A stretch of DNA of 64,000 nt from Candidatus Obscuribacterales bacterium (GCA_020634035.1 JACKCM010000001.1:248001-312000); one strand, 5' to 3'. Shown: positions 8,732 to 17,164, numbered from the stretch's first letter. A program made the numbers and translations. The notes: a model not told the origin generated them from the letters alone.

Positions 8732-8977
8732 ATGGCCAGAAAGAAAGGCAAGCGCCCCCAGCCGGTGCAGGTCAAAACGGCCGGTAAGAATCCCTACCAC
8801 GTGGGGACGATTACCGTCGAAGACCAGCTCGGCATGGAACGCGCCGCACGCCGCCAGCGCCAGATCGACAGCGGGCTCAACCCCAGCTCCGGTTCCGGCG
8901 CCCACGGCGGCAACAAGCGCCAGCAACGGCGCAAGGACAGGCGAGACGGTAAGCGGGTCACCCGCGACCTCGCCTGA
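8732..8977 (+). CDS. Small basic hypothetical protein
   Basis: This 81-residue protein is rich in Lys, Arg, Gln and Gly, with no hydrophobic core (ends RRDGKRVTRDLA). It is preceded by a near-perfect ribosome-binding site, CAGGAGGTAAACC, directly before the ATG. The composition suggests an unstructured nucleic-acid- or ribosome-associated protein, but I recognise no family. Codon use is strongly GC3-biased like its upstream neighbour, and it lies 146 nt downstream of it after a GC-rich hairpin. Confidence 0.7.
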   Translation: MARKKGKRPQPVQVKTAGKNPYHVGTITVEDQLGMERAARRQRQIDSGLNPSSGSGAHGGNKRQQRRKDRRDGKRVTRDLA

Positions 8978-9082
8978 TTCCCCACCCAGAGCTCTGTCGT
9001 CCGGGTGCTTCTTCTTCGAAGCATCCGGCGACATTGCTCTATGTCACCCAGTTCTTTGAAAGAGAGGTTAAACCGTATCGCT

Positions 9083-9199
9083 ATGGACGGATTCACCATC
9101 ATCATGATCCTGGTCATCATCGCTCTTCTCACCAACGTGAAGTTCGGCGGATTGCTCCTCATCGGGCTCATCCTCTGGCTTCTCTTCGGCAAGAAGTAA
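9083..9199 (+). CDS. Very small membrane protein
   Basis: This 38-residue peptide (MDGFTIIMILVII...) is nearly all hydrophobic, has one kink at TNVKFGG, and ends LLFGKK. It would form one or two membrane segments. The open frame extends upstream to 9005, but that extra part is polar and lacks a ribosome-binding site. The GAGAGG about 15 nt upstream of 9083 is a modest site, so the start is uncertain. It is followed by a strong terminator and intergenic element copy 2. Function unknown. Confidence 0.55.
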   Translation: MDGFTIIMILVIIALLTNVKFGGLLLIGLILWLLFGKK

Positions 9200-9250
9200 G
9201 CGAGACAAACCAGGACACCGCCAGCTCAATGCTCGGCGATTAAAACTGGA

Positions 9251-9290
9251 AGAAGGGCGGCGACAAGTTCTCCGCCCTTCTTTGTTTTCA
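9251..9290 (+). terminator. Intrinsic terminator
   Basis: AGAAGGGCGG pairs with CCGCCCTTCT and is followed by a T-rich tract (tttgtttt). Element copy 2 follows 10 nt later. Confidence 0.88.
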
Positions 9291-9300
9291 TTTGATTTTT

Positions 9301-9318
9301 ACTATATCTTATAATTAT
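9301..9318 (+). repeat. ACTAT/TATAGT intergenic element, copy 2
   Basis: ACTATATCTTATAATTAT, preceded by five T, directly downstream of the 9251 terminator. The 330 bases after it, up to 9651, contain no gene that I can support. Confidence 0.65.
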
Positions 9319-9651
9319 ACACAAAGACATTCATATTCAGCTGTGTTAACAAGGGCTCTACCTTCGCGCAGCTTAGCAGAAGCAAGTCAGAAGTATTTCA
9401 AGGGAGGCAAAGGTCAATCCCAGCAAGACCTCTCGACCGTCTTAACGCTTTTCATTCCAGAATCTTTTCCTACTTTTTCAACTAGAGAGGATGTTTACTG
9501 ACGCGACATAGTGTTAAAAGATGGCTGTCTTACGTTCCCTATTTTTCAGTTTCTGATCGCTCGACTAAAGCAATAAAACTCGCATCCAAAAGCATTCCAC
9601 GACGAACACCGGTTCGCCGTTTTCGAACCCGAACTATGAGAGAACGCAGAC

Positions 9652-9990
9652 TTGGCCGAATTTACTCTTCTCAGCGCTGCTGTTTCTGTACTGGCAGCGA
9701 TCATCGCTTATTTCGTCGGATTCAGATTGGCGAAAGCGTTCTATGACGTACCCTACACCGACCTGATCCCCTCTGCCATTCTCATTCTGGGTGGCATCTT
9801 CGGACAGTCCCTGATTCAGGTTCTCTTTCAACTGCTGACACCATATCTGGGACTGCTGGCGACCAACATTGTGGTCAGCGCTTCCTACACATTTCTGATC
9901 GTCTTCTCCACCGCTTGTTTGATCACTCGGATCAGGCTGACTCTGTCCAAGAAAGACTCGGGTCCAGGTGGTGGCTATCAGGACGATTGA
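9652..9990 (+). CDS. Small multi-span membrane protein
   Basis: This 112-residue protein has three to four hydrophobic segments (residues 4-24, 36-56, 60-85) and a short polar C-terminus with a GPGGGYQDD tail. It appears to start at TTG (9652); no in-frame ATG lies upstream, and GAGAG is nearby. I recognise no family. It is followed after 27 nt by another small membrane protein with a good ribosome-binding site, so 9652-10815 reads as a three-gene operon of membrane proteins that ends at the 10854 terminator. Confidence 0.6.
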   Translation: MAEFTLLSAAVSVLAAIIAYFVGFRLAKAFYDVPYTDLIPSAILILGGIFGQSLIQVLFQLLTPYLGLLATNIVVSASYTFLIVFSTACLITRIRLTLSKKDSGPGGGYQDD

Positions 9991-10017
9991 ATTTACAGGC
10001 TTTACGGGAGGTGAAAC

Positions 10018-10248
10018 ATGCCCAGTATCCTGGTTCTCATACCGATTCTGATTGCCGGCATTCTAGGCTGGCATCTCAATCGAAAACCCGATTCCATCAA
10101 AGCGTTTCTGGCAGCAGCCCTGGTGTTCCTCGGCGGAATCGCCCTCGCTAATCAACTGGTCGGTCAGGAAATCTATGTAATCCTGACATTCATGGTGGTC
10201 TCCCTGTCCCTCGGATTCATGCTGAAAAGCAATGTGGGTCGACGTTAA
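10018..10248 (+). CDS. Small two- or three-span membrane protein
   Basis: 76 residues: a hydrophobic segment (2-18), a polar connector (HLNRKPDSIK), then two further hydrophobic segments, ending in SNVGRR. The start ATG is well supported by GGGAGGTG 5 nt upstream. It is the middle gene of the 9652-10815 set. Function unknown. Confidence 0.65.
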   Translation: MPSILVLIPILIAGILGWHLNRKPDSIKAFLAAALVFLGGIALANQLVGQEIYVILTFMVVSLSLGFMLKSNVGRR

Positions 10249-10338
10249 GTCGAACCCCTCCGACTCGGTCAATAAGGAAACTGCCGCCTATAACCCGGTC
10301 GAGGCAGATCAACCAGCCTCGACCACACCCTGGAGCAA

Positions 10339-10815
10339 ATGACAATGTCAACCTTTCTCACCATCCTGCTCTCCATCCTGGCCATCGTCGCCGTCCTCGG
10401 CCTGGTCGCTTATTACAAGGTGAAAGCGAAGCTCGTCAGCGCAGCAGCCTGGCTCAAGGTCGAAGGTCTGAAAGAGGCTATCACTCAGATCGACAAGTCC
10501 CTGGCCGAGCCCGGACGAGCCGATGACGCAGACTTGCTTGCCCTTCGCCAGCGTGTCGAAACCAGCCTGCAAGCAGCCCAGGAGGCCTACAATCGCGGCG
10601 ACTACAAAGAGCTGAGCAAGGTCGCAGACCCGGTACTGGCAGAGCTGATCGAGATTCTGCAGCGCAAAGCCGAAGAAGCTGCCGCCAGAGCAGATGCCGA
10701 AGCTGCCGCCGACAAATTCGATGGTATCACCATTGATGGCGAAGCGACAGAGGTCGTCGAAAGCAAGCCGCTTGCACTGCCGCCGGCAGAAGAGACGCTC
10801 ACCGACAAGAAGTAA
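10339..10815 (+). CDS. Membrane-anchored coiled-coil protein
   Basis: The 158-residue protein begins with one transmembrane segment (about residues 4-25). An Ala/Glu/Leu-rich helical region (30-130) follows that looks like a coiled coil or helical hairpin: LRQRVETSLQAAQEAYNRGDYKEL, then a stretch with VLAELIEILQRKAEEAAARADAEAA. The acidic C-terminal tail ends ETLTDKK. The plan suggests a helical bundle exposed on one face of the membrane, perhaps the cytoplasmic face. No family recognised. GGAGC precedes the ATG at 10339; an ATG two codons later is an alternative. A terminator and element copy 3 close the operon. Confidence 0.62.
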   Translation: MTMSTFLTILLSILAIVAVLGLVAYYKVKAKLVSAAAWLKVEGLKEAITQIDKSLAEPGRADDADLLALRQRVETSLQAAQEAYNRGDYKELSKVADPVLAELIEILQRKAEEAAARADAEAAADKFDGITIDGEATEVVESKPLALPPAEETLTDKK

Positions 10816-10853
10816 CAGTCTCCACTGAGACAATTCTAGGGAACATAGCTTTG

Positions 10854-10883
10854 GAGACGGGCATCCACCCGTCTCTATCTTTA
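10854..10883 (+). terminator. Intrinsic terminator
   Basis: GAGACGGG pairs with CCCGTCTC, followed by a weak T-containing tract (tatcttt). Element copy 3 starts 13 nt further on. Confidence 0.75.
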
Positions 10884-10895
10884 GGAAATTGTTTT

Positions 10896-10912
10896 ACTAT
10901 TTGCTATAGTTT
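10896..10912 (+). repeat. ACTAT/TATAGT intergenic element, copy 3
   Basis: ACTATTTGCTATAGTTT, preceded by four T. It is a near-perfect dyad (ACTAT...ATAGT) and sits downstream of the last gene of the 9652-10815 operon. Confidence 0.72.
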
Positions 10913-11468
10913 TCTTCAGAAGGAACGAATATTGAAAGCGATTCGTTGTTTTTCGCTTTTGGAATTTCGCGTCTCGCCTCATGCACTTTGATCATCGATT
11001 TTTCGGGCGACTGCGCCACTTAGCGCTAACCTAGCGCAACCAGGGCGCTTCCTGAGCAGTTCAGACAGAATCGCCAAAACGCAATAATAATAAGCTATAA
11101 GGTCACTTATGTCAGGAACTCTAGTTAAGAGAAGCAAATCCGATCAGAGAGTTGCCAACAGATATTTACAACATTATTTTCCTTCTTAACCTCGTCTTGG
11201 TTTTATTTATAAGTATCTCTATGGCAAGGTCTAGGTATCGATTCCAGTCTTCTCTCCATCAGGTATCCCAATCACTCCAGGCAGTCTAATAATCAACAAC
11301 AGCCTAATTGTCAAGAAGCTCTGTCGGAGTTTCGTCCAGGAGAGGGATCGCGAAATTTGTGCTGAGAAGAATGAATTGATTACCGGCAGTCAACAGACGA
11401 ACCGGTGCCAGAACAGCGCTTGTTGTAAGCGTTGAAGTTTTTAAATTCAAAATAGAGAAGGTAACAAT
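10913..11468. other. Long spacer upstream of the HD gene
   Basis: 556 bases without a supportable ORF. It carries ACTGCGCCA (11010-11018) next to TAGCGCTAACC (from 11021). Both words recur together at 60927-60951, also far upstream of genes. It probably contains the HD gene promoter and a long leader. Confidence 0.4.
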
Positions 11469-12287
11469 ATGGACCTAGAAAAGGCCAAGAGACTCGTTTC
11501 GGCGTGTCTCTCAGACCCTGTTATCGAGCGACTCTACGAAGAAGGCGACGAGCTTTCCCGGCACCAGACCAAGCACGACATCGACCATGCCAATCAGGTC
11601 ATGGAACTGGCTAATAAGGTCACCGCGGAGCTCCACAACCGTTTTCCGGACCTGCTCGACGATTGGACGCGGGAGGTGGTCATCCCCCTCGCCGCTTTCC
11701 TGCACGATATCGGTCGTGCCATCAACGTTGAAGATCACGCCAAGGCTGGAGCCAAGTGGTCTTTGAACTATCTCAAGGAGCTGCGCCTCTCTGAGGACGA
11801 CTCCGAAGGACTTCCGATGGATGTGATCAAGCGCATCTGCCGGATTGTCGCATGTCACCGCTCCAGCGCTGTGCACAAGCTCGATTTCAATGATCCGGCC
11901 TGGGCTATCGTCGTGATTGCAGACAAGTGTGTCGGCGACGAAGAGCGAGTTCGTCCTTTCCGGGCGTTCGTCCTCTCGCTGCTGACTCCCCTTGGTCTCA
12001 CCTGGATCCCGCTTCGCAAAGGCGGCATCCATGACCGGGCCAACTATGCGATCAAGCATGCCGACCTGGTCTTCGACGAGAATGAGCTCATTCTGAAGAT
12101 CGACATGGACAAGCGTGTCTGCTCTCCGTCCCTGGTCTACAAGCTGTACGGCGAGCGCTTCAACGCTTGTCTGAAGGCAGCTCGGTACCTCGGTCTTCAG
12201 TTCCGACTGGAGTTCAATGGCGAGCTGTACACCTACTGCACCAGGAAGAACACCTGGGTGCCGGTGACTCGTTTCGCAATCTGTTGA
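11469..12287 (+). CDS. HD-domain phosphohydrolase-like protein
   Basis: 272 residues. The HD metal site is complete: His in KHDIDHANQV (near residue 40), the HD doublet in FLHDIGR (near 78), a further His in ACHRSS, and Asp in IADKCVG. This pattern marks metal-dependent phosphohydrolases that act on nucleotides or related phosphates. The C-terminal 110 residues contain a mixed alpha/beta region with no recognised domain, and the substrate is unknown. GAAGGT lies 6 nt before the ATG at 11469. Codon use is GC3-rich. It converges with the large membrane protein gene. A strong terminator and element copy 4 lie between them. Confidence 0.83.
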   Translation: MDLEKAKRLVSACLSDPVIERLYEEGDELSRHQTKHDIDHANQVMELANKVTAELHNRFPDLLDDWTREVVIPLAAFLHDIGRAINVEDHAKAGAKWSLNYLKELRLSEDDSEGLPMDVIKRICRIVACHRSSAVHKLDFNDPAWAIVVIADKCVGDEERVRPFRAFVLSLLTPLGLTWIPLRKGGIHDRANYAIKHADLVFDENELILKIDMDKRVCSPSLVYKLYGERFNACLKAARYLGLQFRLEFNGELYTYCTRKNTWVPVTRFAIC

Positions 12288-12293
12288 TTAAGT

Positions 12294-12343
12294 CAGCCGG
12301 GAAGGCATTGGAGAGGTGATGTTTCTCTCTAGCCTTCCCGGCT
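12294..12343 (+). terminator. Long-stem terminator-like hairpin
   Basis: AGCCGGGAAGGC pairs with GCCTTCCCGGCT around a 26-nt loop that includes gagag/ctctc pairing. It lies just after the HD gene stop. A T-rich stretch (12386-12402) follows further on, before element copy 4. Confidence 0.7.
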
Positions 12344-12403
12344 TCGACAAAAAGGTCGCCCGGAATAAACGCCCGGTCGTCCTTGATTTTTTGCCTTTAT
12401 TTC

Positions 12404-12420
12404 ACTATATGCTTTAGTAT
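12404..12420 (+). repeat. ACTAT/TATAGT intergenic element, copy 4
   Basis: ACTATATGCTTTAGTAT, preceded by a pyrimidine tract and followed by TTTTC. It sits between the two facing terminators of convergent genes. Confidence 0.75.
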
Positions 12421-12437
12421 TTTTCTCAAAAGAAGAA

Positions 12438-12467
12438 AGCGTCTTCGACCCGGAGATCGAAGACGCT
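12438..12467 (-). terminator. Intrinsic terminator for the minus-strand membrane protein gene
   Basis: AGCGTCTTCGA pairs with TCGAAGACGCT. On the minus strand it is followed by TTCTTCTTTT, running toward element copy 4. Confidence 0.85.
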
Positions 12468-12505
12468 CAAAATCAAAGGCTCAGCTCATTCAGCCAGAGA
12501 CGCTC

Positions 12506-14377
12506 TTAACGCCACTTACTGAAAGACTGGCGCACCGACTCCCAGGTGTCGACCCAGGTCTGCCGGAAATTGCCGAAGTACGGCTTAATAGAATCGTAAA
12601 CGCGCTTGTAGGTCTCGAGGAACTCCCGCCACAGCGCAGCGAAGAGATTCCAGAAGAACTCATAGACAGTTACCAGAACCGGCTTGAGCCAGCGGGTCGC
12701 CGCCAGGAAATTGGCCGCGGCTCGGACCACCACATAGACGAGCGGGAAGCCAATACCGAATACGGCGGCAGCCACCACCAAACCGGCAGGGATGGCGGCA
12801 TACAGTCCGGCGGACTGCCCAGCATAGACGATGGTGCCAGCGAAAACACCCACGGCAAGACCGGTCAGAACACCGACCAGATAGTTGCCTGCTTTGAGCA
12901 GCAGCTTGCCGACCAGCATGTAAGACAGACCGACGGTGAGAATCACCGTACCGGCGGTCATCGCCACGCCAAAGCCCAGCGCTGCTGAAAGCAGATAGGC
13001 AGCATAGGCAAGCCCGACACCGGCGACGATGTTCGTTGCGTGCAAGAAGAGGTCGCGATACTCGGTCTGATCCAAGTAGGTTCGCGAGAAGGCGTGACCG
13101 ATCTCTTCGGAGAGAACCTCGTGGAGCTTGACCAGCGGATCACGCAGCCAACTTGCCAGAAGCGGCTTCGCCACCAGACGCACCAGGGCGTAGGCAATGG
13201 GGAAGACGAGGAAGAAGACTGCCACCGCAGACACTACCGCAGCAGCACCCTGACCTACGACTCCGAGCCAGAGCTGGTGCTGCCCCCAGAGGGTGAAGGC
13301 AAGGTAGCCGGAGCCACCTGCACTGGCAATACCGAGAGCCACCGCACCGGTGCGATTCAGGATGCTTCCGAGGATGAGATAGGCAGCAAAGCCGAGCAGA
13401 CAGGCAAGCACGATGGTGATGCTGTAAGAAGCACCGACCAGCGCCCAGACCGCCAGGCTGTGGTAGGCAATACCGGTGGCGGCACCGATAGCCGATACCT
13501 GCATGGCGAACTCGCGGTAGCCACCCTTTTGCTCCTCGTAGACCGAGTTGAGCAGCTTCTCGAGATGGTCGAAGATATCGACCACGAAGCGGAAGCAGTT
13601 GCCGATCACGAGATGCGCCAGGGGGAAGATATAAGCCATCCAGAGCACGCCCTCGACGGCATACGCCCCTTTAACATAGGGCGCGGTCAGACCGAAACCG
13701 GTGACCACAGACTCGGTCCAGGGGGCACCCAGGTAGATGAGGGCTGCTCCCGAGGCCAGGGCGACAACGAACAAGCCGAGGAAGGAGACCGCCGAGACGG
13801 CGAAGGCTCCGACGATCAGGCCCGCGATAGCGCCGACGATCAAGCCCGGAGCATAGCCGAAGAAGCCCCAGTCAAGATAGTCGTGGACGTTGTGCATGGT
13901 ATTCCAGCCGAGAACCACTGCGCCACCGACCGCGGCGACATAGCCCAGACCGACCAGCAGCTCCGAGAACCAACCGGTTCGGCTGCTCTTGCCGGACTTC
14001 GGCGAAGGAACCAGCTTCCAGAGTTCTTCCGAAAGCTCGAATGCCTTGCGGAAGACGAGCAAATAGATTGTCGGCCAGACGTAGAACCAGGTCAGCACAG
14101 AGGCGATCACACCACCTCCCAGCCATTTGACCACCGGTGCTTCGACCATCCAGCCCAGATAGTATCCGGCGCCGATGCCTGCACCAAGCGAAGCGATCAC
14201 ACCGAGAAAAGCGAGGAAGCCGCCGGCAGAGCTGTCGTAGACCCGTTTGCGAAGGTACTTCGCAGGCTCGTGAAAAGCCATGGCGATGAAGACGAAGACC
14301 AGCATGATCGCCTTCAAGAACGGGTTGACATGCTTGGGAGGCTGGGGCGAATTGGAAGGACTTTCAGCGTTTGACAT
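12506..14377 (-). CDS. Large glycine-rich multi-span membrane protein
   Basis: The 623-residue protein has at least twelve hydrophobic segments rich in Gly, Ala and Val, arranged as paired helices (e.g. LGVIASLGAGIGAGYYLGWM and, much later, LVGVLTGLAVGVFAGTIVYA). Amphipathic, Arg/Lys/Glu-rich linkers such as FDHLEKLLNSVYEEQKGGYREF separate them. The C-terminus is soluble and aromatic (YKRVYDSIKPYFGNFRQTW). I choose the ATG at 14377 (MSNAESPS) rather than one 19 codons upstream, because AAAGGT lies in front of it and the upstream extension is not membrane-like. I recognise no family. The repeated glycine-zipper helices suggest a channel-like or self-associating assembly, but this is only inference. 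Confidence 0.72.
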   Translation of the reverse strand: MSNAESPSNSPQPPKHVNPFLKAIMLVFVFIAMAFHEPAKYLRKRVYDSSAGGFLAFLGVIASLGAGIGAGYYLGWMVEAPVVKWLGGGVIASVLTWFYVWPTIYLLVFRKAFELSEELWKLVPSPKSGKSSRTGWFSELLVGLGYVAAVGGAVVLGWNTMHNVHDYLDWGFFGYAPGLIVGAIAGLIVGAFAVSAVSFLGLFVVALASGAALIYLGAPWTESVVTGFGLTAPYVKGAYAVEGVLWMAYIFPLAHLVIGNCFRFVVDIFDHLEKLLNSVYEEQKGGYREFAMQVSAIGAATGIAYHSLAVWALVGASYSITIVLACLLGFAAYLILGSILNRTGAVALGIASAGGSGYLAFTLWGQHQLWLGVVGQGAAAVVSAVAVFFLVFPIAYALVRLVAKPLLASWLRDPLVKLHEVLSEEIGHAFSRTYLDQTEYRDLFLHATNIVAGVGLAYAAYLLSAALGFGVAMTAGTVILTVGLSYMLVGKLLLKAGNYLVGVLTGLAVGVFAGTIVYAGQSAGLYAAIPAGLVVAAAVFGIGFPLVYVVVRAAANFLAATRWLKPVLVTVYEFFWNLFAALWREFLETYKRVYDSIKPYFGNFRQTWVDTWESVRQSFSKWR

Positions 14378-15003
14378 TACTGTTTTACCTTTTGGATATC
14401 TTGAACATCGTTGAGTTGAGGGTTTCAGGCACATACGAGAAACCCCGATGGACCGCTTGAAACAGAAGCGGAAAAACGGGAAATTCGAGTTGTGGAATCG
14501 GTTAGGTGTTTGGAACTGAGCGAAATTATCCGGTAGAAAAAGCAGAAAATCAGAGTTATCAAGAACTTACTAATTGAGGTCCGTCTCAGGCAAAGACTAT
14601 GAACAGTTATTTCGAAATTTCTTGAATCTGAAATACTTTCATGGGGTCTGTATCCTCATTGTTTGCAACTGTCCAGCGCCGAATTCTCATAATCAGGCAG
14701 GGCTATCAGCTATTGCATCTAGCTAGCGCAGATCTCGCGAGGGAGAGAAAAAGAATCCTGTTTACTAACAGATACCCGGCAAGATCGAAGCTTTTTTCCT
14801 GTTAGTACGGAGACTCTTCCGAAATGAACGGTTTGACCTTTTCATGCCTGGATGTTAGGCAGGGATGTCACCATTTCAACCAACCAGGACCAGTATCAAA
14901 GCCAATACGCATTCTTTGCTTGCAGGTTTTCGCCTCTCTTTCAAGAGAGACCATGAGACTCGCGCCATCACTTTCGGTATCACTAATCAAAAGGTAAATT
15001 GCA
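14378..15003. other. Long divergent spacer without a gene
   Basis: 626 bases lie between the divergent genes starting at 14377 (-) and 15004 (+). An ORF from 14865 overlaps the next gene out of frame and is a shadow. The spacer contains GCTAGCGCAGATC (14722-14734), nearly identical to a motif at 19306. An AAAAGGTAAATTGCA leader directly precedes the ATG at 15004. Confidence 0.45.
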
Positions 15004-15504
15004 ATGAAAGAGACATTGATCACAATGACTGGACTGGCAACAGCGGCAGTTACTATGCTGATCTTTATCGGTATGGTCTGCGAAAGGCGCCAACATTGGA
15101 CAGGCGAGCACATAAAGGAAGGCGCTGCCCAGCTGGGTTCCCTTTCGATAATCGGACTGATCCTCTCGTCAATGTTCGCCTTCGGCGGGGAGAATCAACT
15201 CTATACCGAGCTTGCCTGCGTCGGCTTCATGACCTTTCTCTACCCCTTTTTAGGATTCGCCTTCGTCACGGACTGGCCTGGCGATCGTTTTCGAATCGAG
15301 AACCATGGTAAGGCCGCTGCTCTAGGACTTCTTTTCCTGGAGTTCAGTATGCTTCTACTGAGCTTAACGGTGGTGGCATGCAGCCTAAACAACGGTACCA
15401 GCAGCGTTGAGGCATGGACTACCGGCAGCATCACATTTGTCGTCGCGTCAGTCCTTTTCCTCGGCTTGGGAGCTTACTCAGAGAAACTATCCTTCTCTAA
15501 CTAG
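15004..15504 (+). CDS. Four-span hypothetical membrane protein
   Basis: 166 residues with hydrophobic segments near 5-24, 45-62, 68-88, 105-128 and 138-158, joined by short polar loops (CERRQHWTGEHIKEGAAQ, TDWPGDRFRIENHGK). No family recognised. AAAAGG upstream supports the ATG at 15004, and an excellent terminator follows the stop. It converges with the Pth2/sigma operon, and element copy 5 lies between. Confidence 0.65.
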   Translation: MKETLITMTGLATAAVTMLIFIGMVCERRQHWTGEHIKEGAAQLGSLSIIGLILSSMFAFGGENQLYTELACVGFMTFLYPFLGFAFVTDWPGDRFRIENHGKAAALGLLFLEFSMLLLSLTVVACSLNNGTSSVEAWTTGSITFVVASVLFLGLGAYSEKLSFSN

Positions 15505-15533
15505 CCTGGTGAATTGAGGGGCAGCATTACCCT

Positions 15534-15565
15534 GGAGATAGAATTCAACTCTATCTCCTTTTTTT
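15534..15565 (+). terminator. Intrinsic terminator
   Basis: GGAGATAGA pairs with TCTATCTCC, followed by seven T. It ends the 15004 transcript. Confidence 0.92.
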
Positions 15566-15578
15566 CGACAAGGTTTTT

Positions 15579-15595
15579 ACTATATGTTTTAATAT
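15579..15595 (+). repeat. ACTAT/TATAGT intergenic element, copy 5
   Basis: ACTATATGTTTTAATAT, preceded by five T, between two facing terminators of convergent genes. Confidence 0.68.
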
Positions 15596-15603
15596 TTATC
15601 AAA

Positions 15604-15643
15604 CAAAAAAAAGGGCTCAATAAAGATACCAGGGAAAAGAGCC
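15604..15643 (-). terminator. Intrinsic terminator of the Pth2/sigma operon
   Basis: On the minus strand GGCTC pairs with GAGCC around a long loop and is followed by an eight-T run (A-run 15604-15611 on the plus strand). Confidence 0.75.
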
Positions 15644-15698
15644 GCCACTGCAGCTGTTTTCCTCTGATATCCTTACCAGCCTCTTTCTATGCAGCCGC

Positions 15699-16073
15699 TC
15701 AAATCAGAGGCAAGCTGCCGCTGAGAGAATCGACAACAGTTGGATCTGCAGGACCGAGTGCCAGTGCCGTGTAGGTTTCGACACCGTTGAATTCGGTCTT
15801 ACCGAGGTCTTTGACCAGGTGGTGATTGATACCGGCTTCTTCTGCCCGGCGAACGAGGTCGAGAAGCTCGGCTTCGCTGTTGACGCTCACCACGATCTTG
15901 CGATAGTTGTTTGCGAGCCAGGCAAGAATATCGGCACTGTCCTTCAAGCGCGGAGTCTCGGCACTGCGATCGAGAATCGCTTCCTGGGCCGCATGAGCAG
16001 CCTGGGCAGCGAGCTTACCCTTTCGCATACCGAGGTCCTTGCGGACGACGATAACCATTTTGGGATCGAACAT
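15699..16073 (-). CDS. Peptidyl-tRNA hydrolase 2 (archaeal/eukaryotic type)
   Basis: 124 residues with the Pth2 signature near the N-terminus, MVIVVRKDLGMRKGKLAAQ followed by AAHAA: the conserved Lys-Gly-Lys and Gln-x2-His region of the fold. A later VKDLGKTEF and a C-terminal LALGPADPT complete the family pattern. Pth2 cleaves the ester bond of peptidyl-tRNA released from stalled ribosomes, recycling tRNA. Most bacteria use the unrelated Pth1, so a bacterial Pth2 is a minority arrangement and is either a supplement or a replacement. Its ribosome-binding site, AAGGAG, immediately follows the T-run of a strong terminator that ends the upstream sigma factor transcript, so its expression in this operon must depend on read-through or on a promoter hidden in the hairpin region. 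Confidence 0.88.
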   Translation of the reverse strand: MFDPKMVIVVRKDLGMRKGKLAAQAAHAAQEAILDRSAETPRLKDSADILAWLANNYRKIVVSVNSEAELLDLVRRAEEAGINHHLVKDLGKTEFNGVETYTALALGPADPTVVDSLSGSLPLI

Positions 16074-16092
16074 TCTATAGTTCTCCTTCTAT

Positions 16093-16138
16093 AAAAAAGA
16101 AAAAAGAGGAAGGCGATTCCACGATAGAACCGCCTTCC
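16093..16138 (-). terminator. Terminator between sigma factor and Pth2 genes
   Basis: On the minus strand GGAAGGCG pairs with CGCCTTCC around a 15-nt loop, followed by TCTTTTTTCTTTTTT. The T-run ends only about 20 nt before the Pth2 ATG, abutting its AAGGAG. Confidence 0.85.
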
Positions 16139-16159
16139 CCAGCCAGTTTCAGTAACGCC

Positions 16160-17005
16160 TCAGAGCAAGCCCTGAAGCTTACCTCCGGATGCTTTGAGCA
16201 TCTTCTCTTTTGCCTTCACTTCGATCTGGCGCACCCTCTCCCGGGTGACACCAAGCTCGACCGACAGGTCTTCGAGGGTCGCCTGCCCTTCGCCGTCGAG
16301 ATCGAAGCGACGGATGATCACCCGCCGCTCCCGGTCTTTCAGGCAGCCGAGGGCAGCCTGAACCGCCTCGGTGGTGTCGTTGGCGATGGCAACCTCCTCG
16401 GCATCGGGAGAGGAGTCGTCCGCCAGGAAGTCCCCGAGCTCCGCCGTGTCCTCGCCGTCTTTGCCGACCGGGAGGTTGATGGAGACAGGCTTCATGGCAT
16501 AGACAGCCAGCTGCCGAACCTTGGCCACATCCTCCTGCATGGCGGCGGCGACCTCTTCGTCGGTGGGCGTGTGCCCATCAGCAGAGAGCTCTTTCACCAC
16601 TTTGTTCATGCGAACGATGTGCTTCTGGGTGGAAGGCGGCACACGGATGTCGTGTCCTTTTTCCTGGGCGTATTGCTTGACCGCCTGGAAAACCCACCAC
16701 CGAGCGTAGGTGCCGAAACGAAAGCCCTTCTCGATCTCGAACTTGTCTGCTGCCTGCAGCAAACCGACATTCCCCTCCTGAATGAGATCTTCGAGGGGAA
16801 GGCCCGATTTGCTGAATTTCTTAGCGACCGAAATCGCCAGGCGCAGATAGCTCAAGACCAGCTTGTCCCGGGCACGCTGACCACGGGCACCACCGGCTTT
16901 CATCTCCGTCGCCAGCTTGGCCTCCTCCTCGGCCGAGAGCATCTTGGTGCTCCGGGCAAGGCGGACAAGCATGGCAACATTTTCGTTGTCGAAGGCATTC
17001 AACAT
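16160..17005 (-). CDS. RNA polymerase sigma-70-family factor
   Basis: 281 residues. Region 2 holds DLIQEGNVGLLQAADKFE and then GFRFGTYARWWVFQAV (core binding and -10 recognition, around residues 70-105). Region 3 follows with VPPSTQKHIVRMNKV. Region 4 ends with TLEDLSVELGVTRERVRQIE (-35 recognition helix-turn-helix, around 245-270). There is no region 1.1 and the protein is short, so it resembles the group 2/3 non-primary factors (RpoS/RpoH-like) rather than RpoD. It would redirect RNA polymerase to a subset of promoters. It sits between two SLOG-like genes and Pth2 on the same strand, which suggests a stress- or metabolite-controlled unit. AAAGGGA supports the ATG at 17005. Confidence 0.9.
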   Translation of the reverse strand: MLNAFDNENVAMLVRLARSTKMLSAEEEAKLATEMKAGGARGQRARDKLVLSYLRLAISVAKKFSKSGLPLEDLIQEGNVGLLQAADKFEIEKGFRFGTYARWWVFQAVKQYAQEKGHDIRVPPSTQKHIVRMNKVVKELSADGHTPTDEEVAAAMQEDVAKVRQLAVYAMKPVSINLPVGKDGEDTAELGDFLADDSSPDAEEVAIANDTTEAVQAALGCLKDRERRVIIRRFDLDGEGQATLEDLSVELGVTRERVRQIEVKAKEKMLKASGGKLQGLL

Positions 17006-17164
17006 CAGGAGTCCCTTTCCTAATATCTGTGCGCCTCGAACCGCTCTGCAAAGATGTCCTTATCCCTCCAGAGCGACTCTTGTCGGTCGAAACGGCGCAT
17101 TGCTCGACCGGAAGCGAGAGGAGACTTCCGCCTCCTCCCGCTTCGTTTTTTCAGGCCGAGAGAC

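Noticed and set aside
10896..10912. The same element as an ordinary promoter (TATAGT as -10)
   Set aside because: No -35 box lies at 16-18 nt, the distance to the next plus-strand start varies from about 140 to more than 500 nt, and many copies face convergent genes. An unusual -10-only promoter is not excluded.
14865..15311. 148-codon plus-strand ORF
   Set aside because: It overlaps the real gene at 15004 out of frame, lacks a ribosome-binding site and has a non-membrane, low-quality composition.
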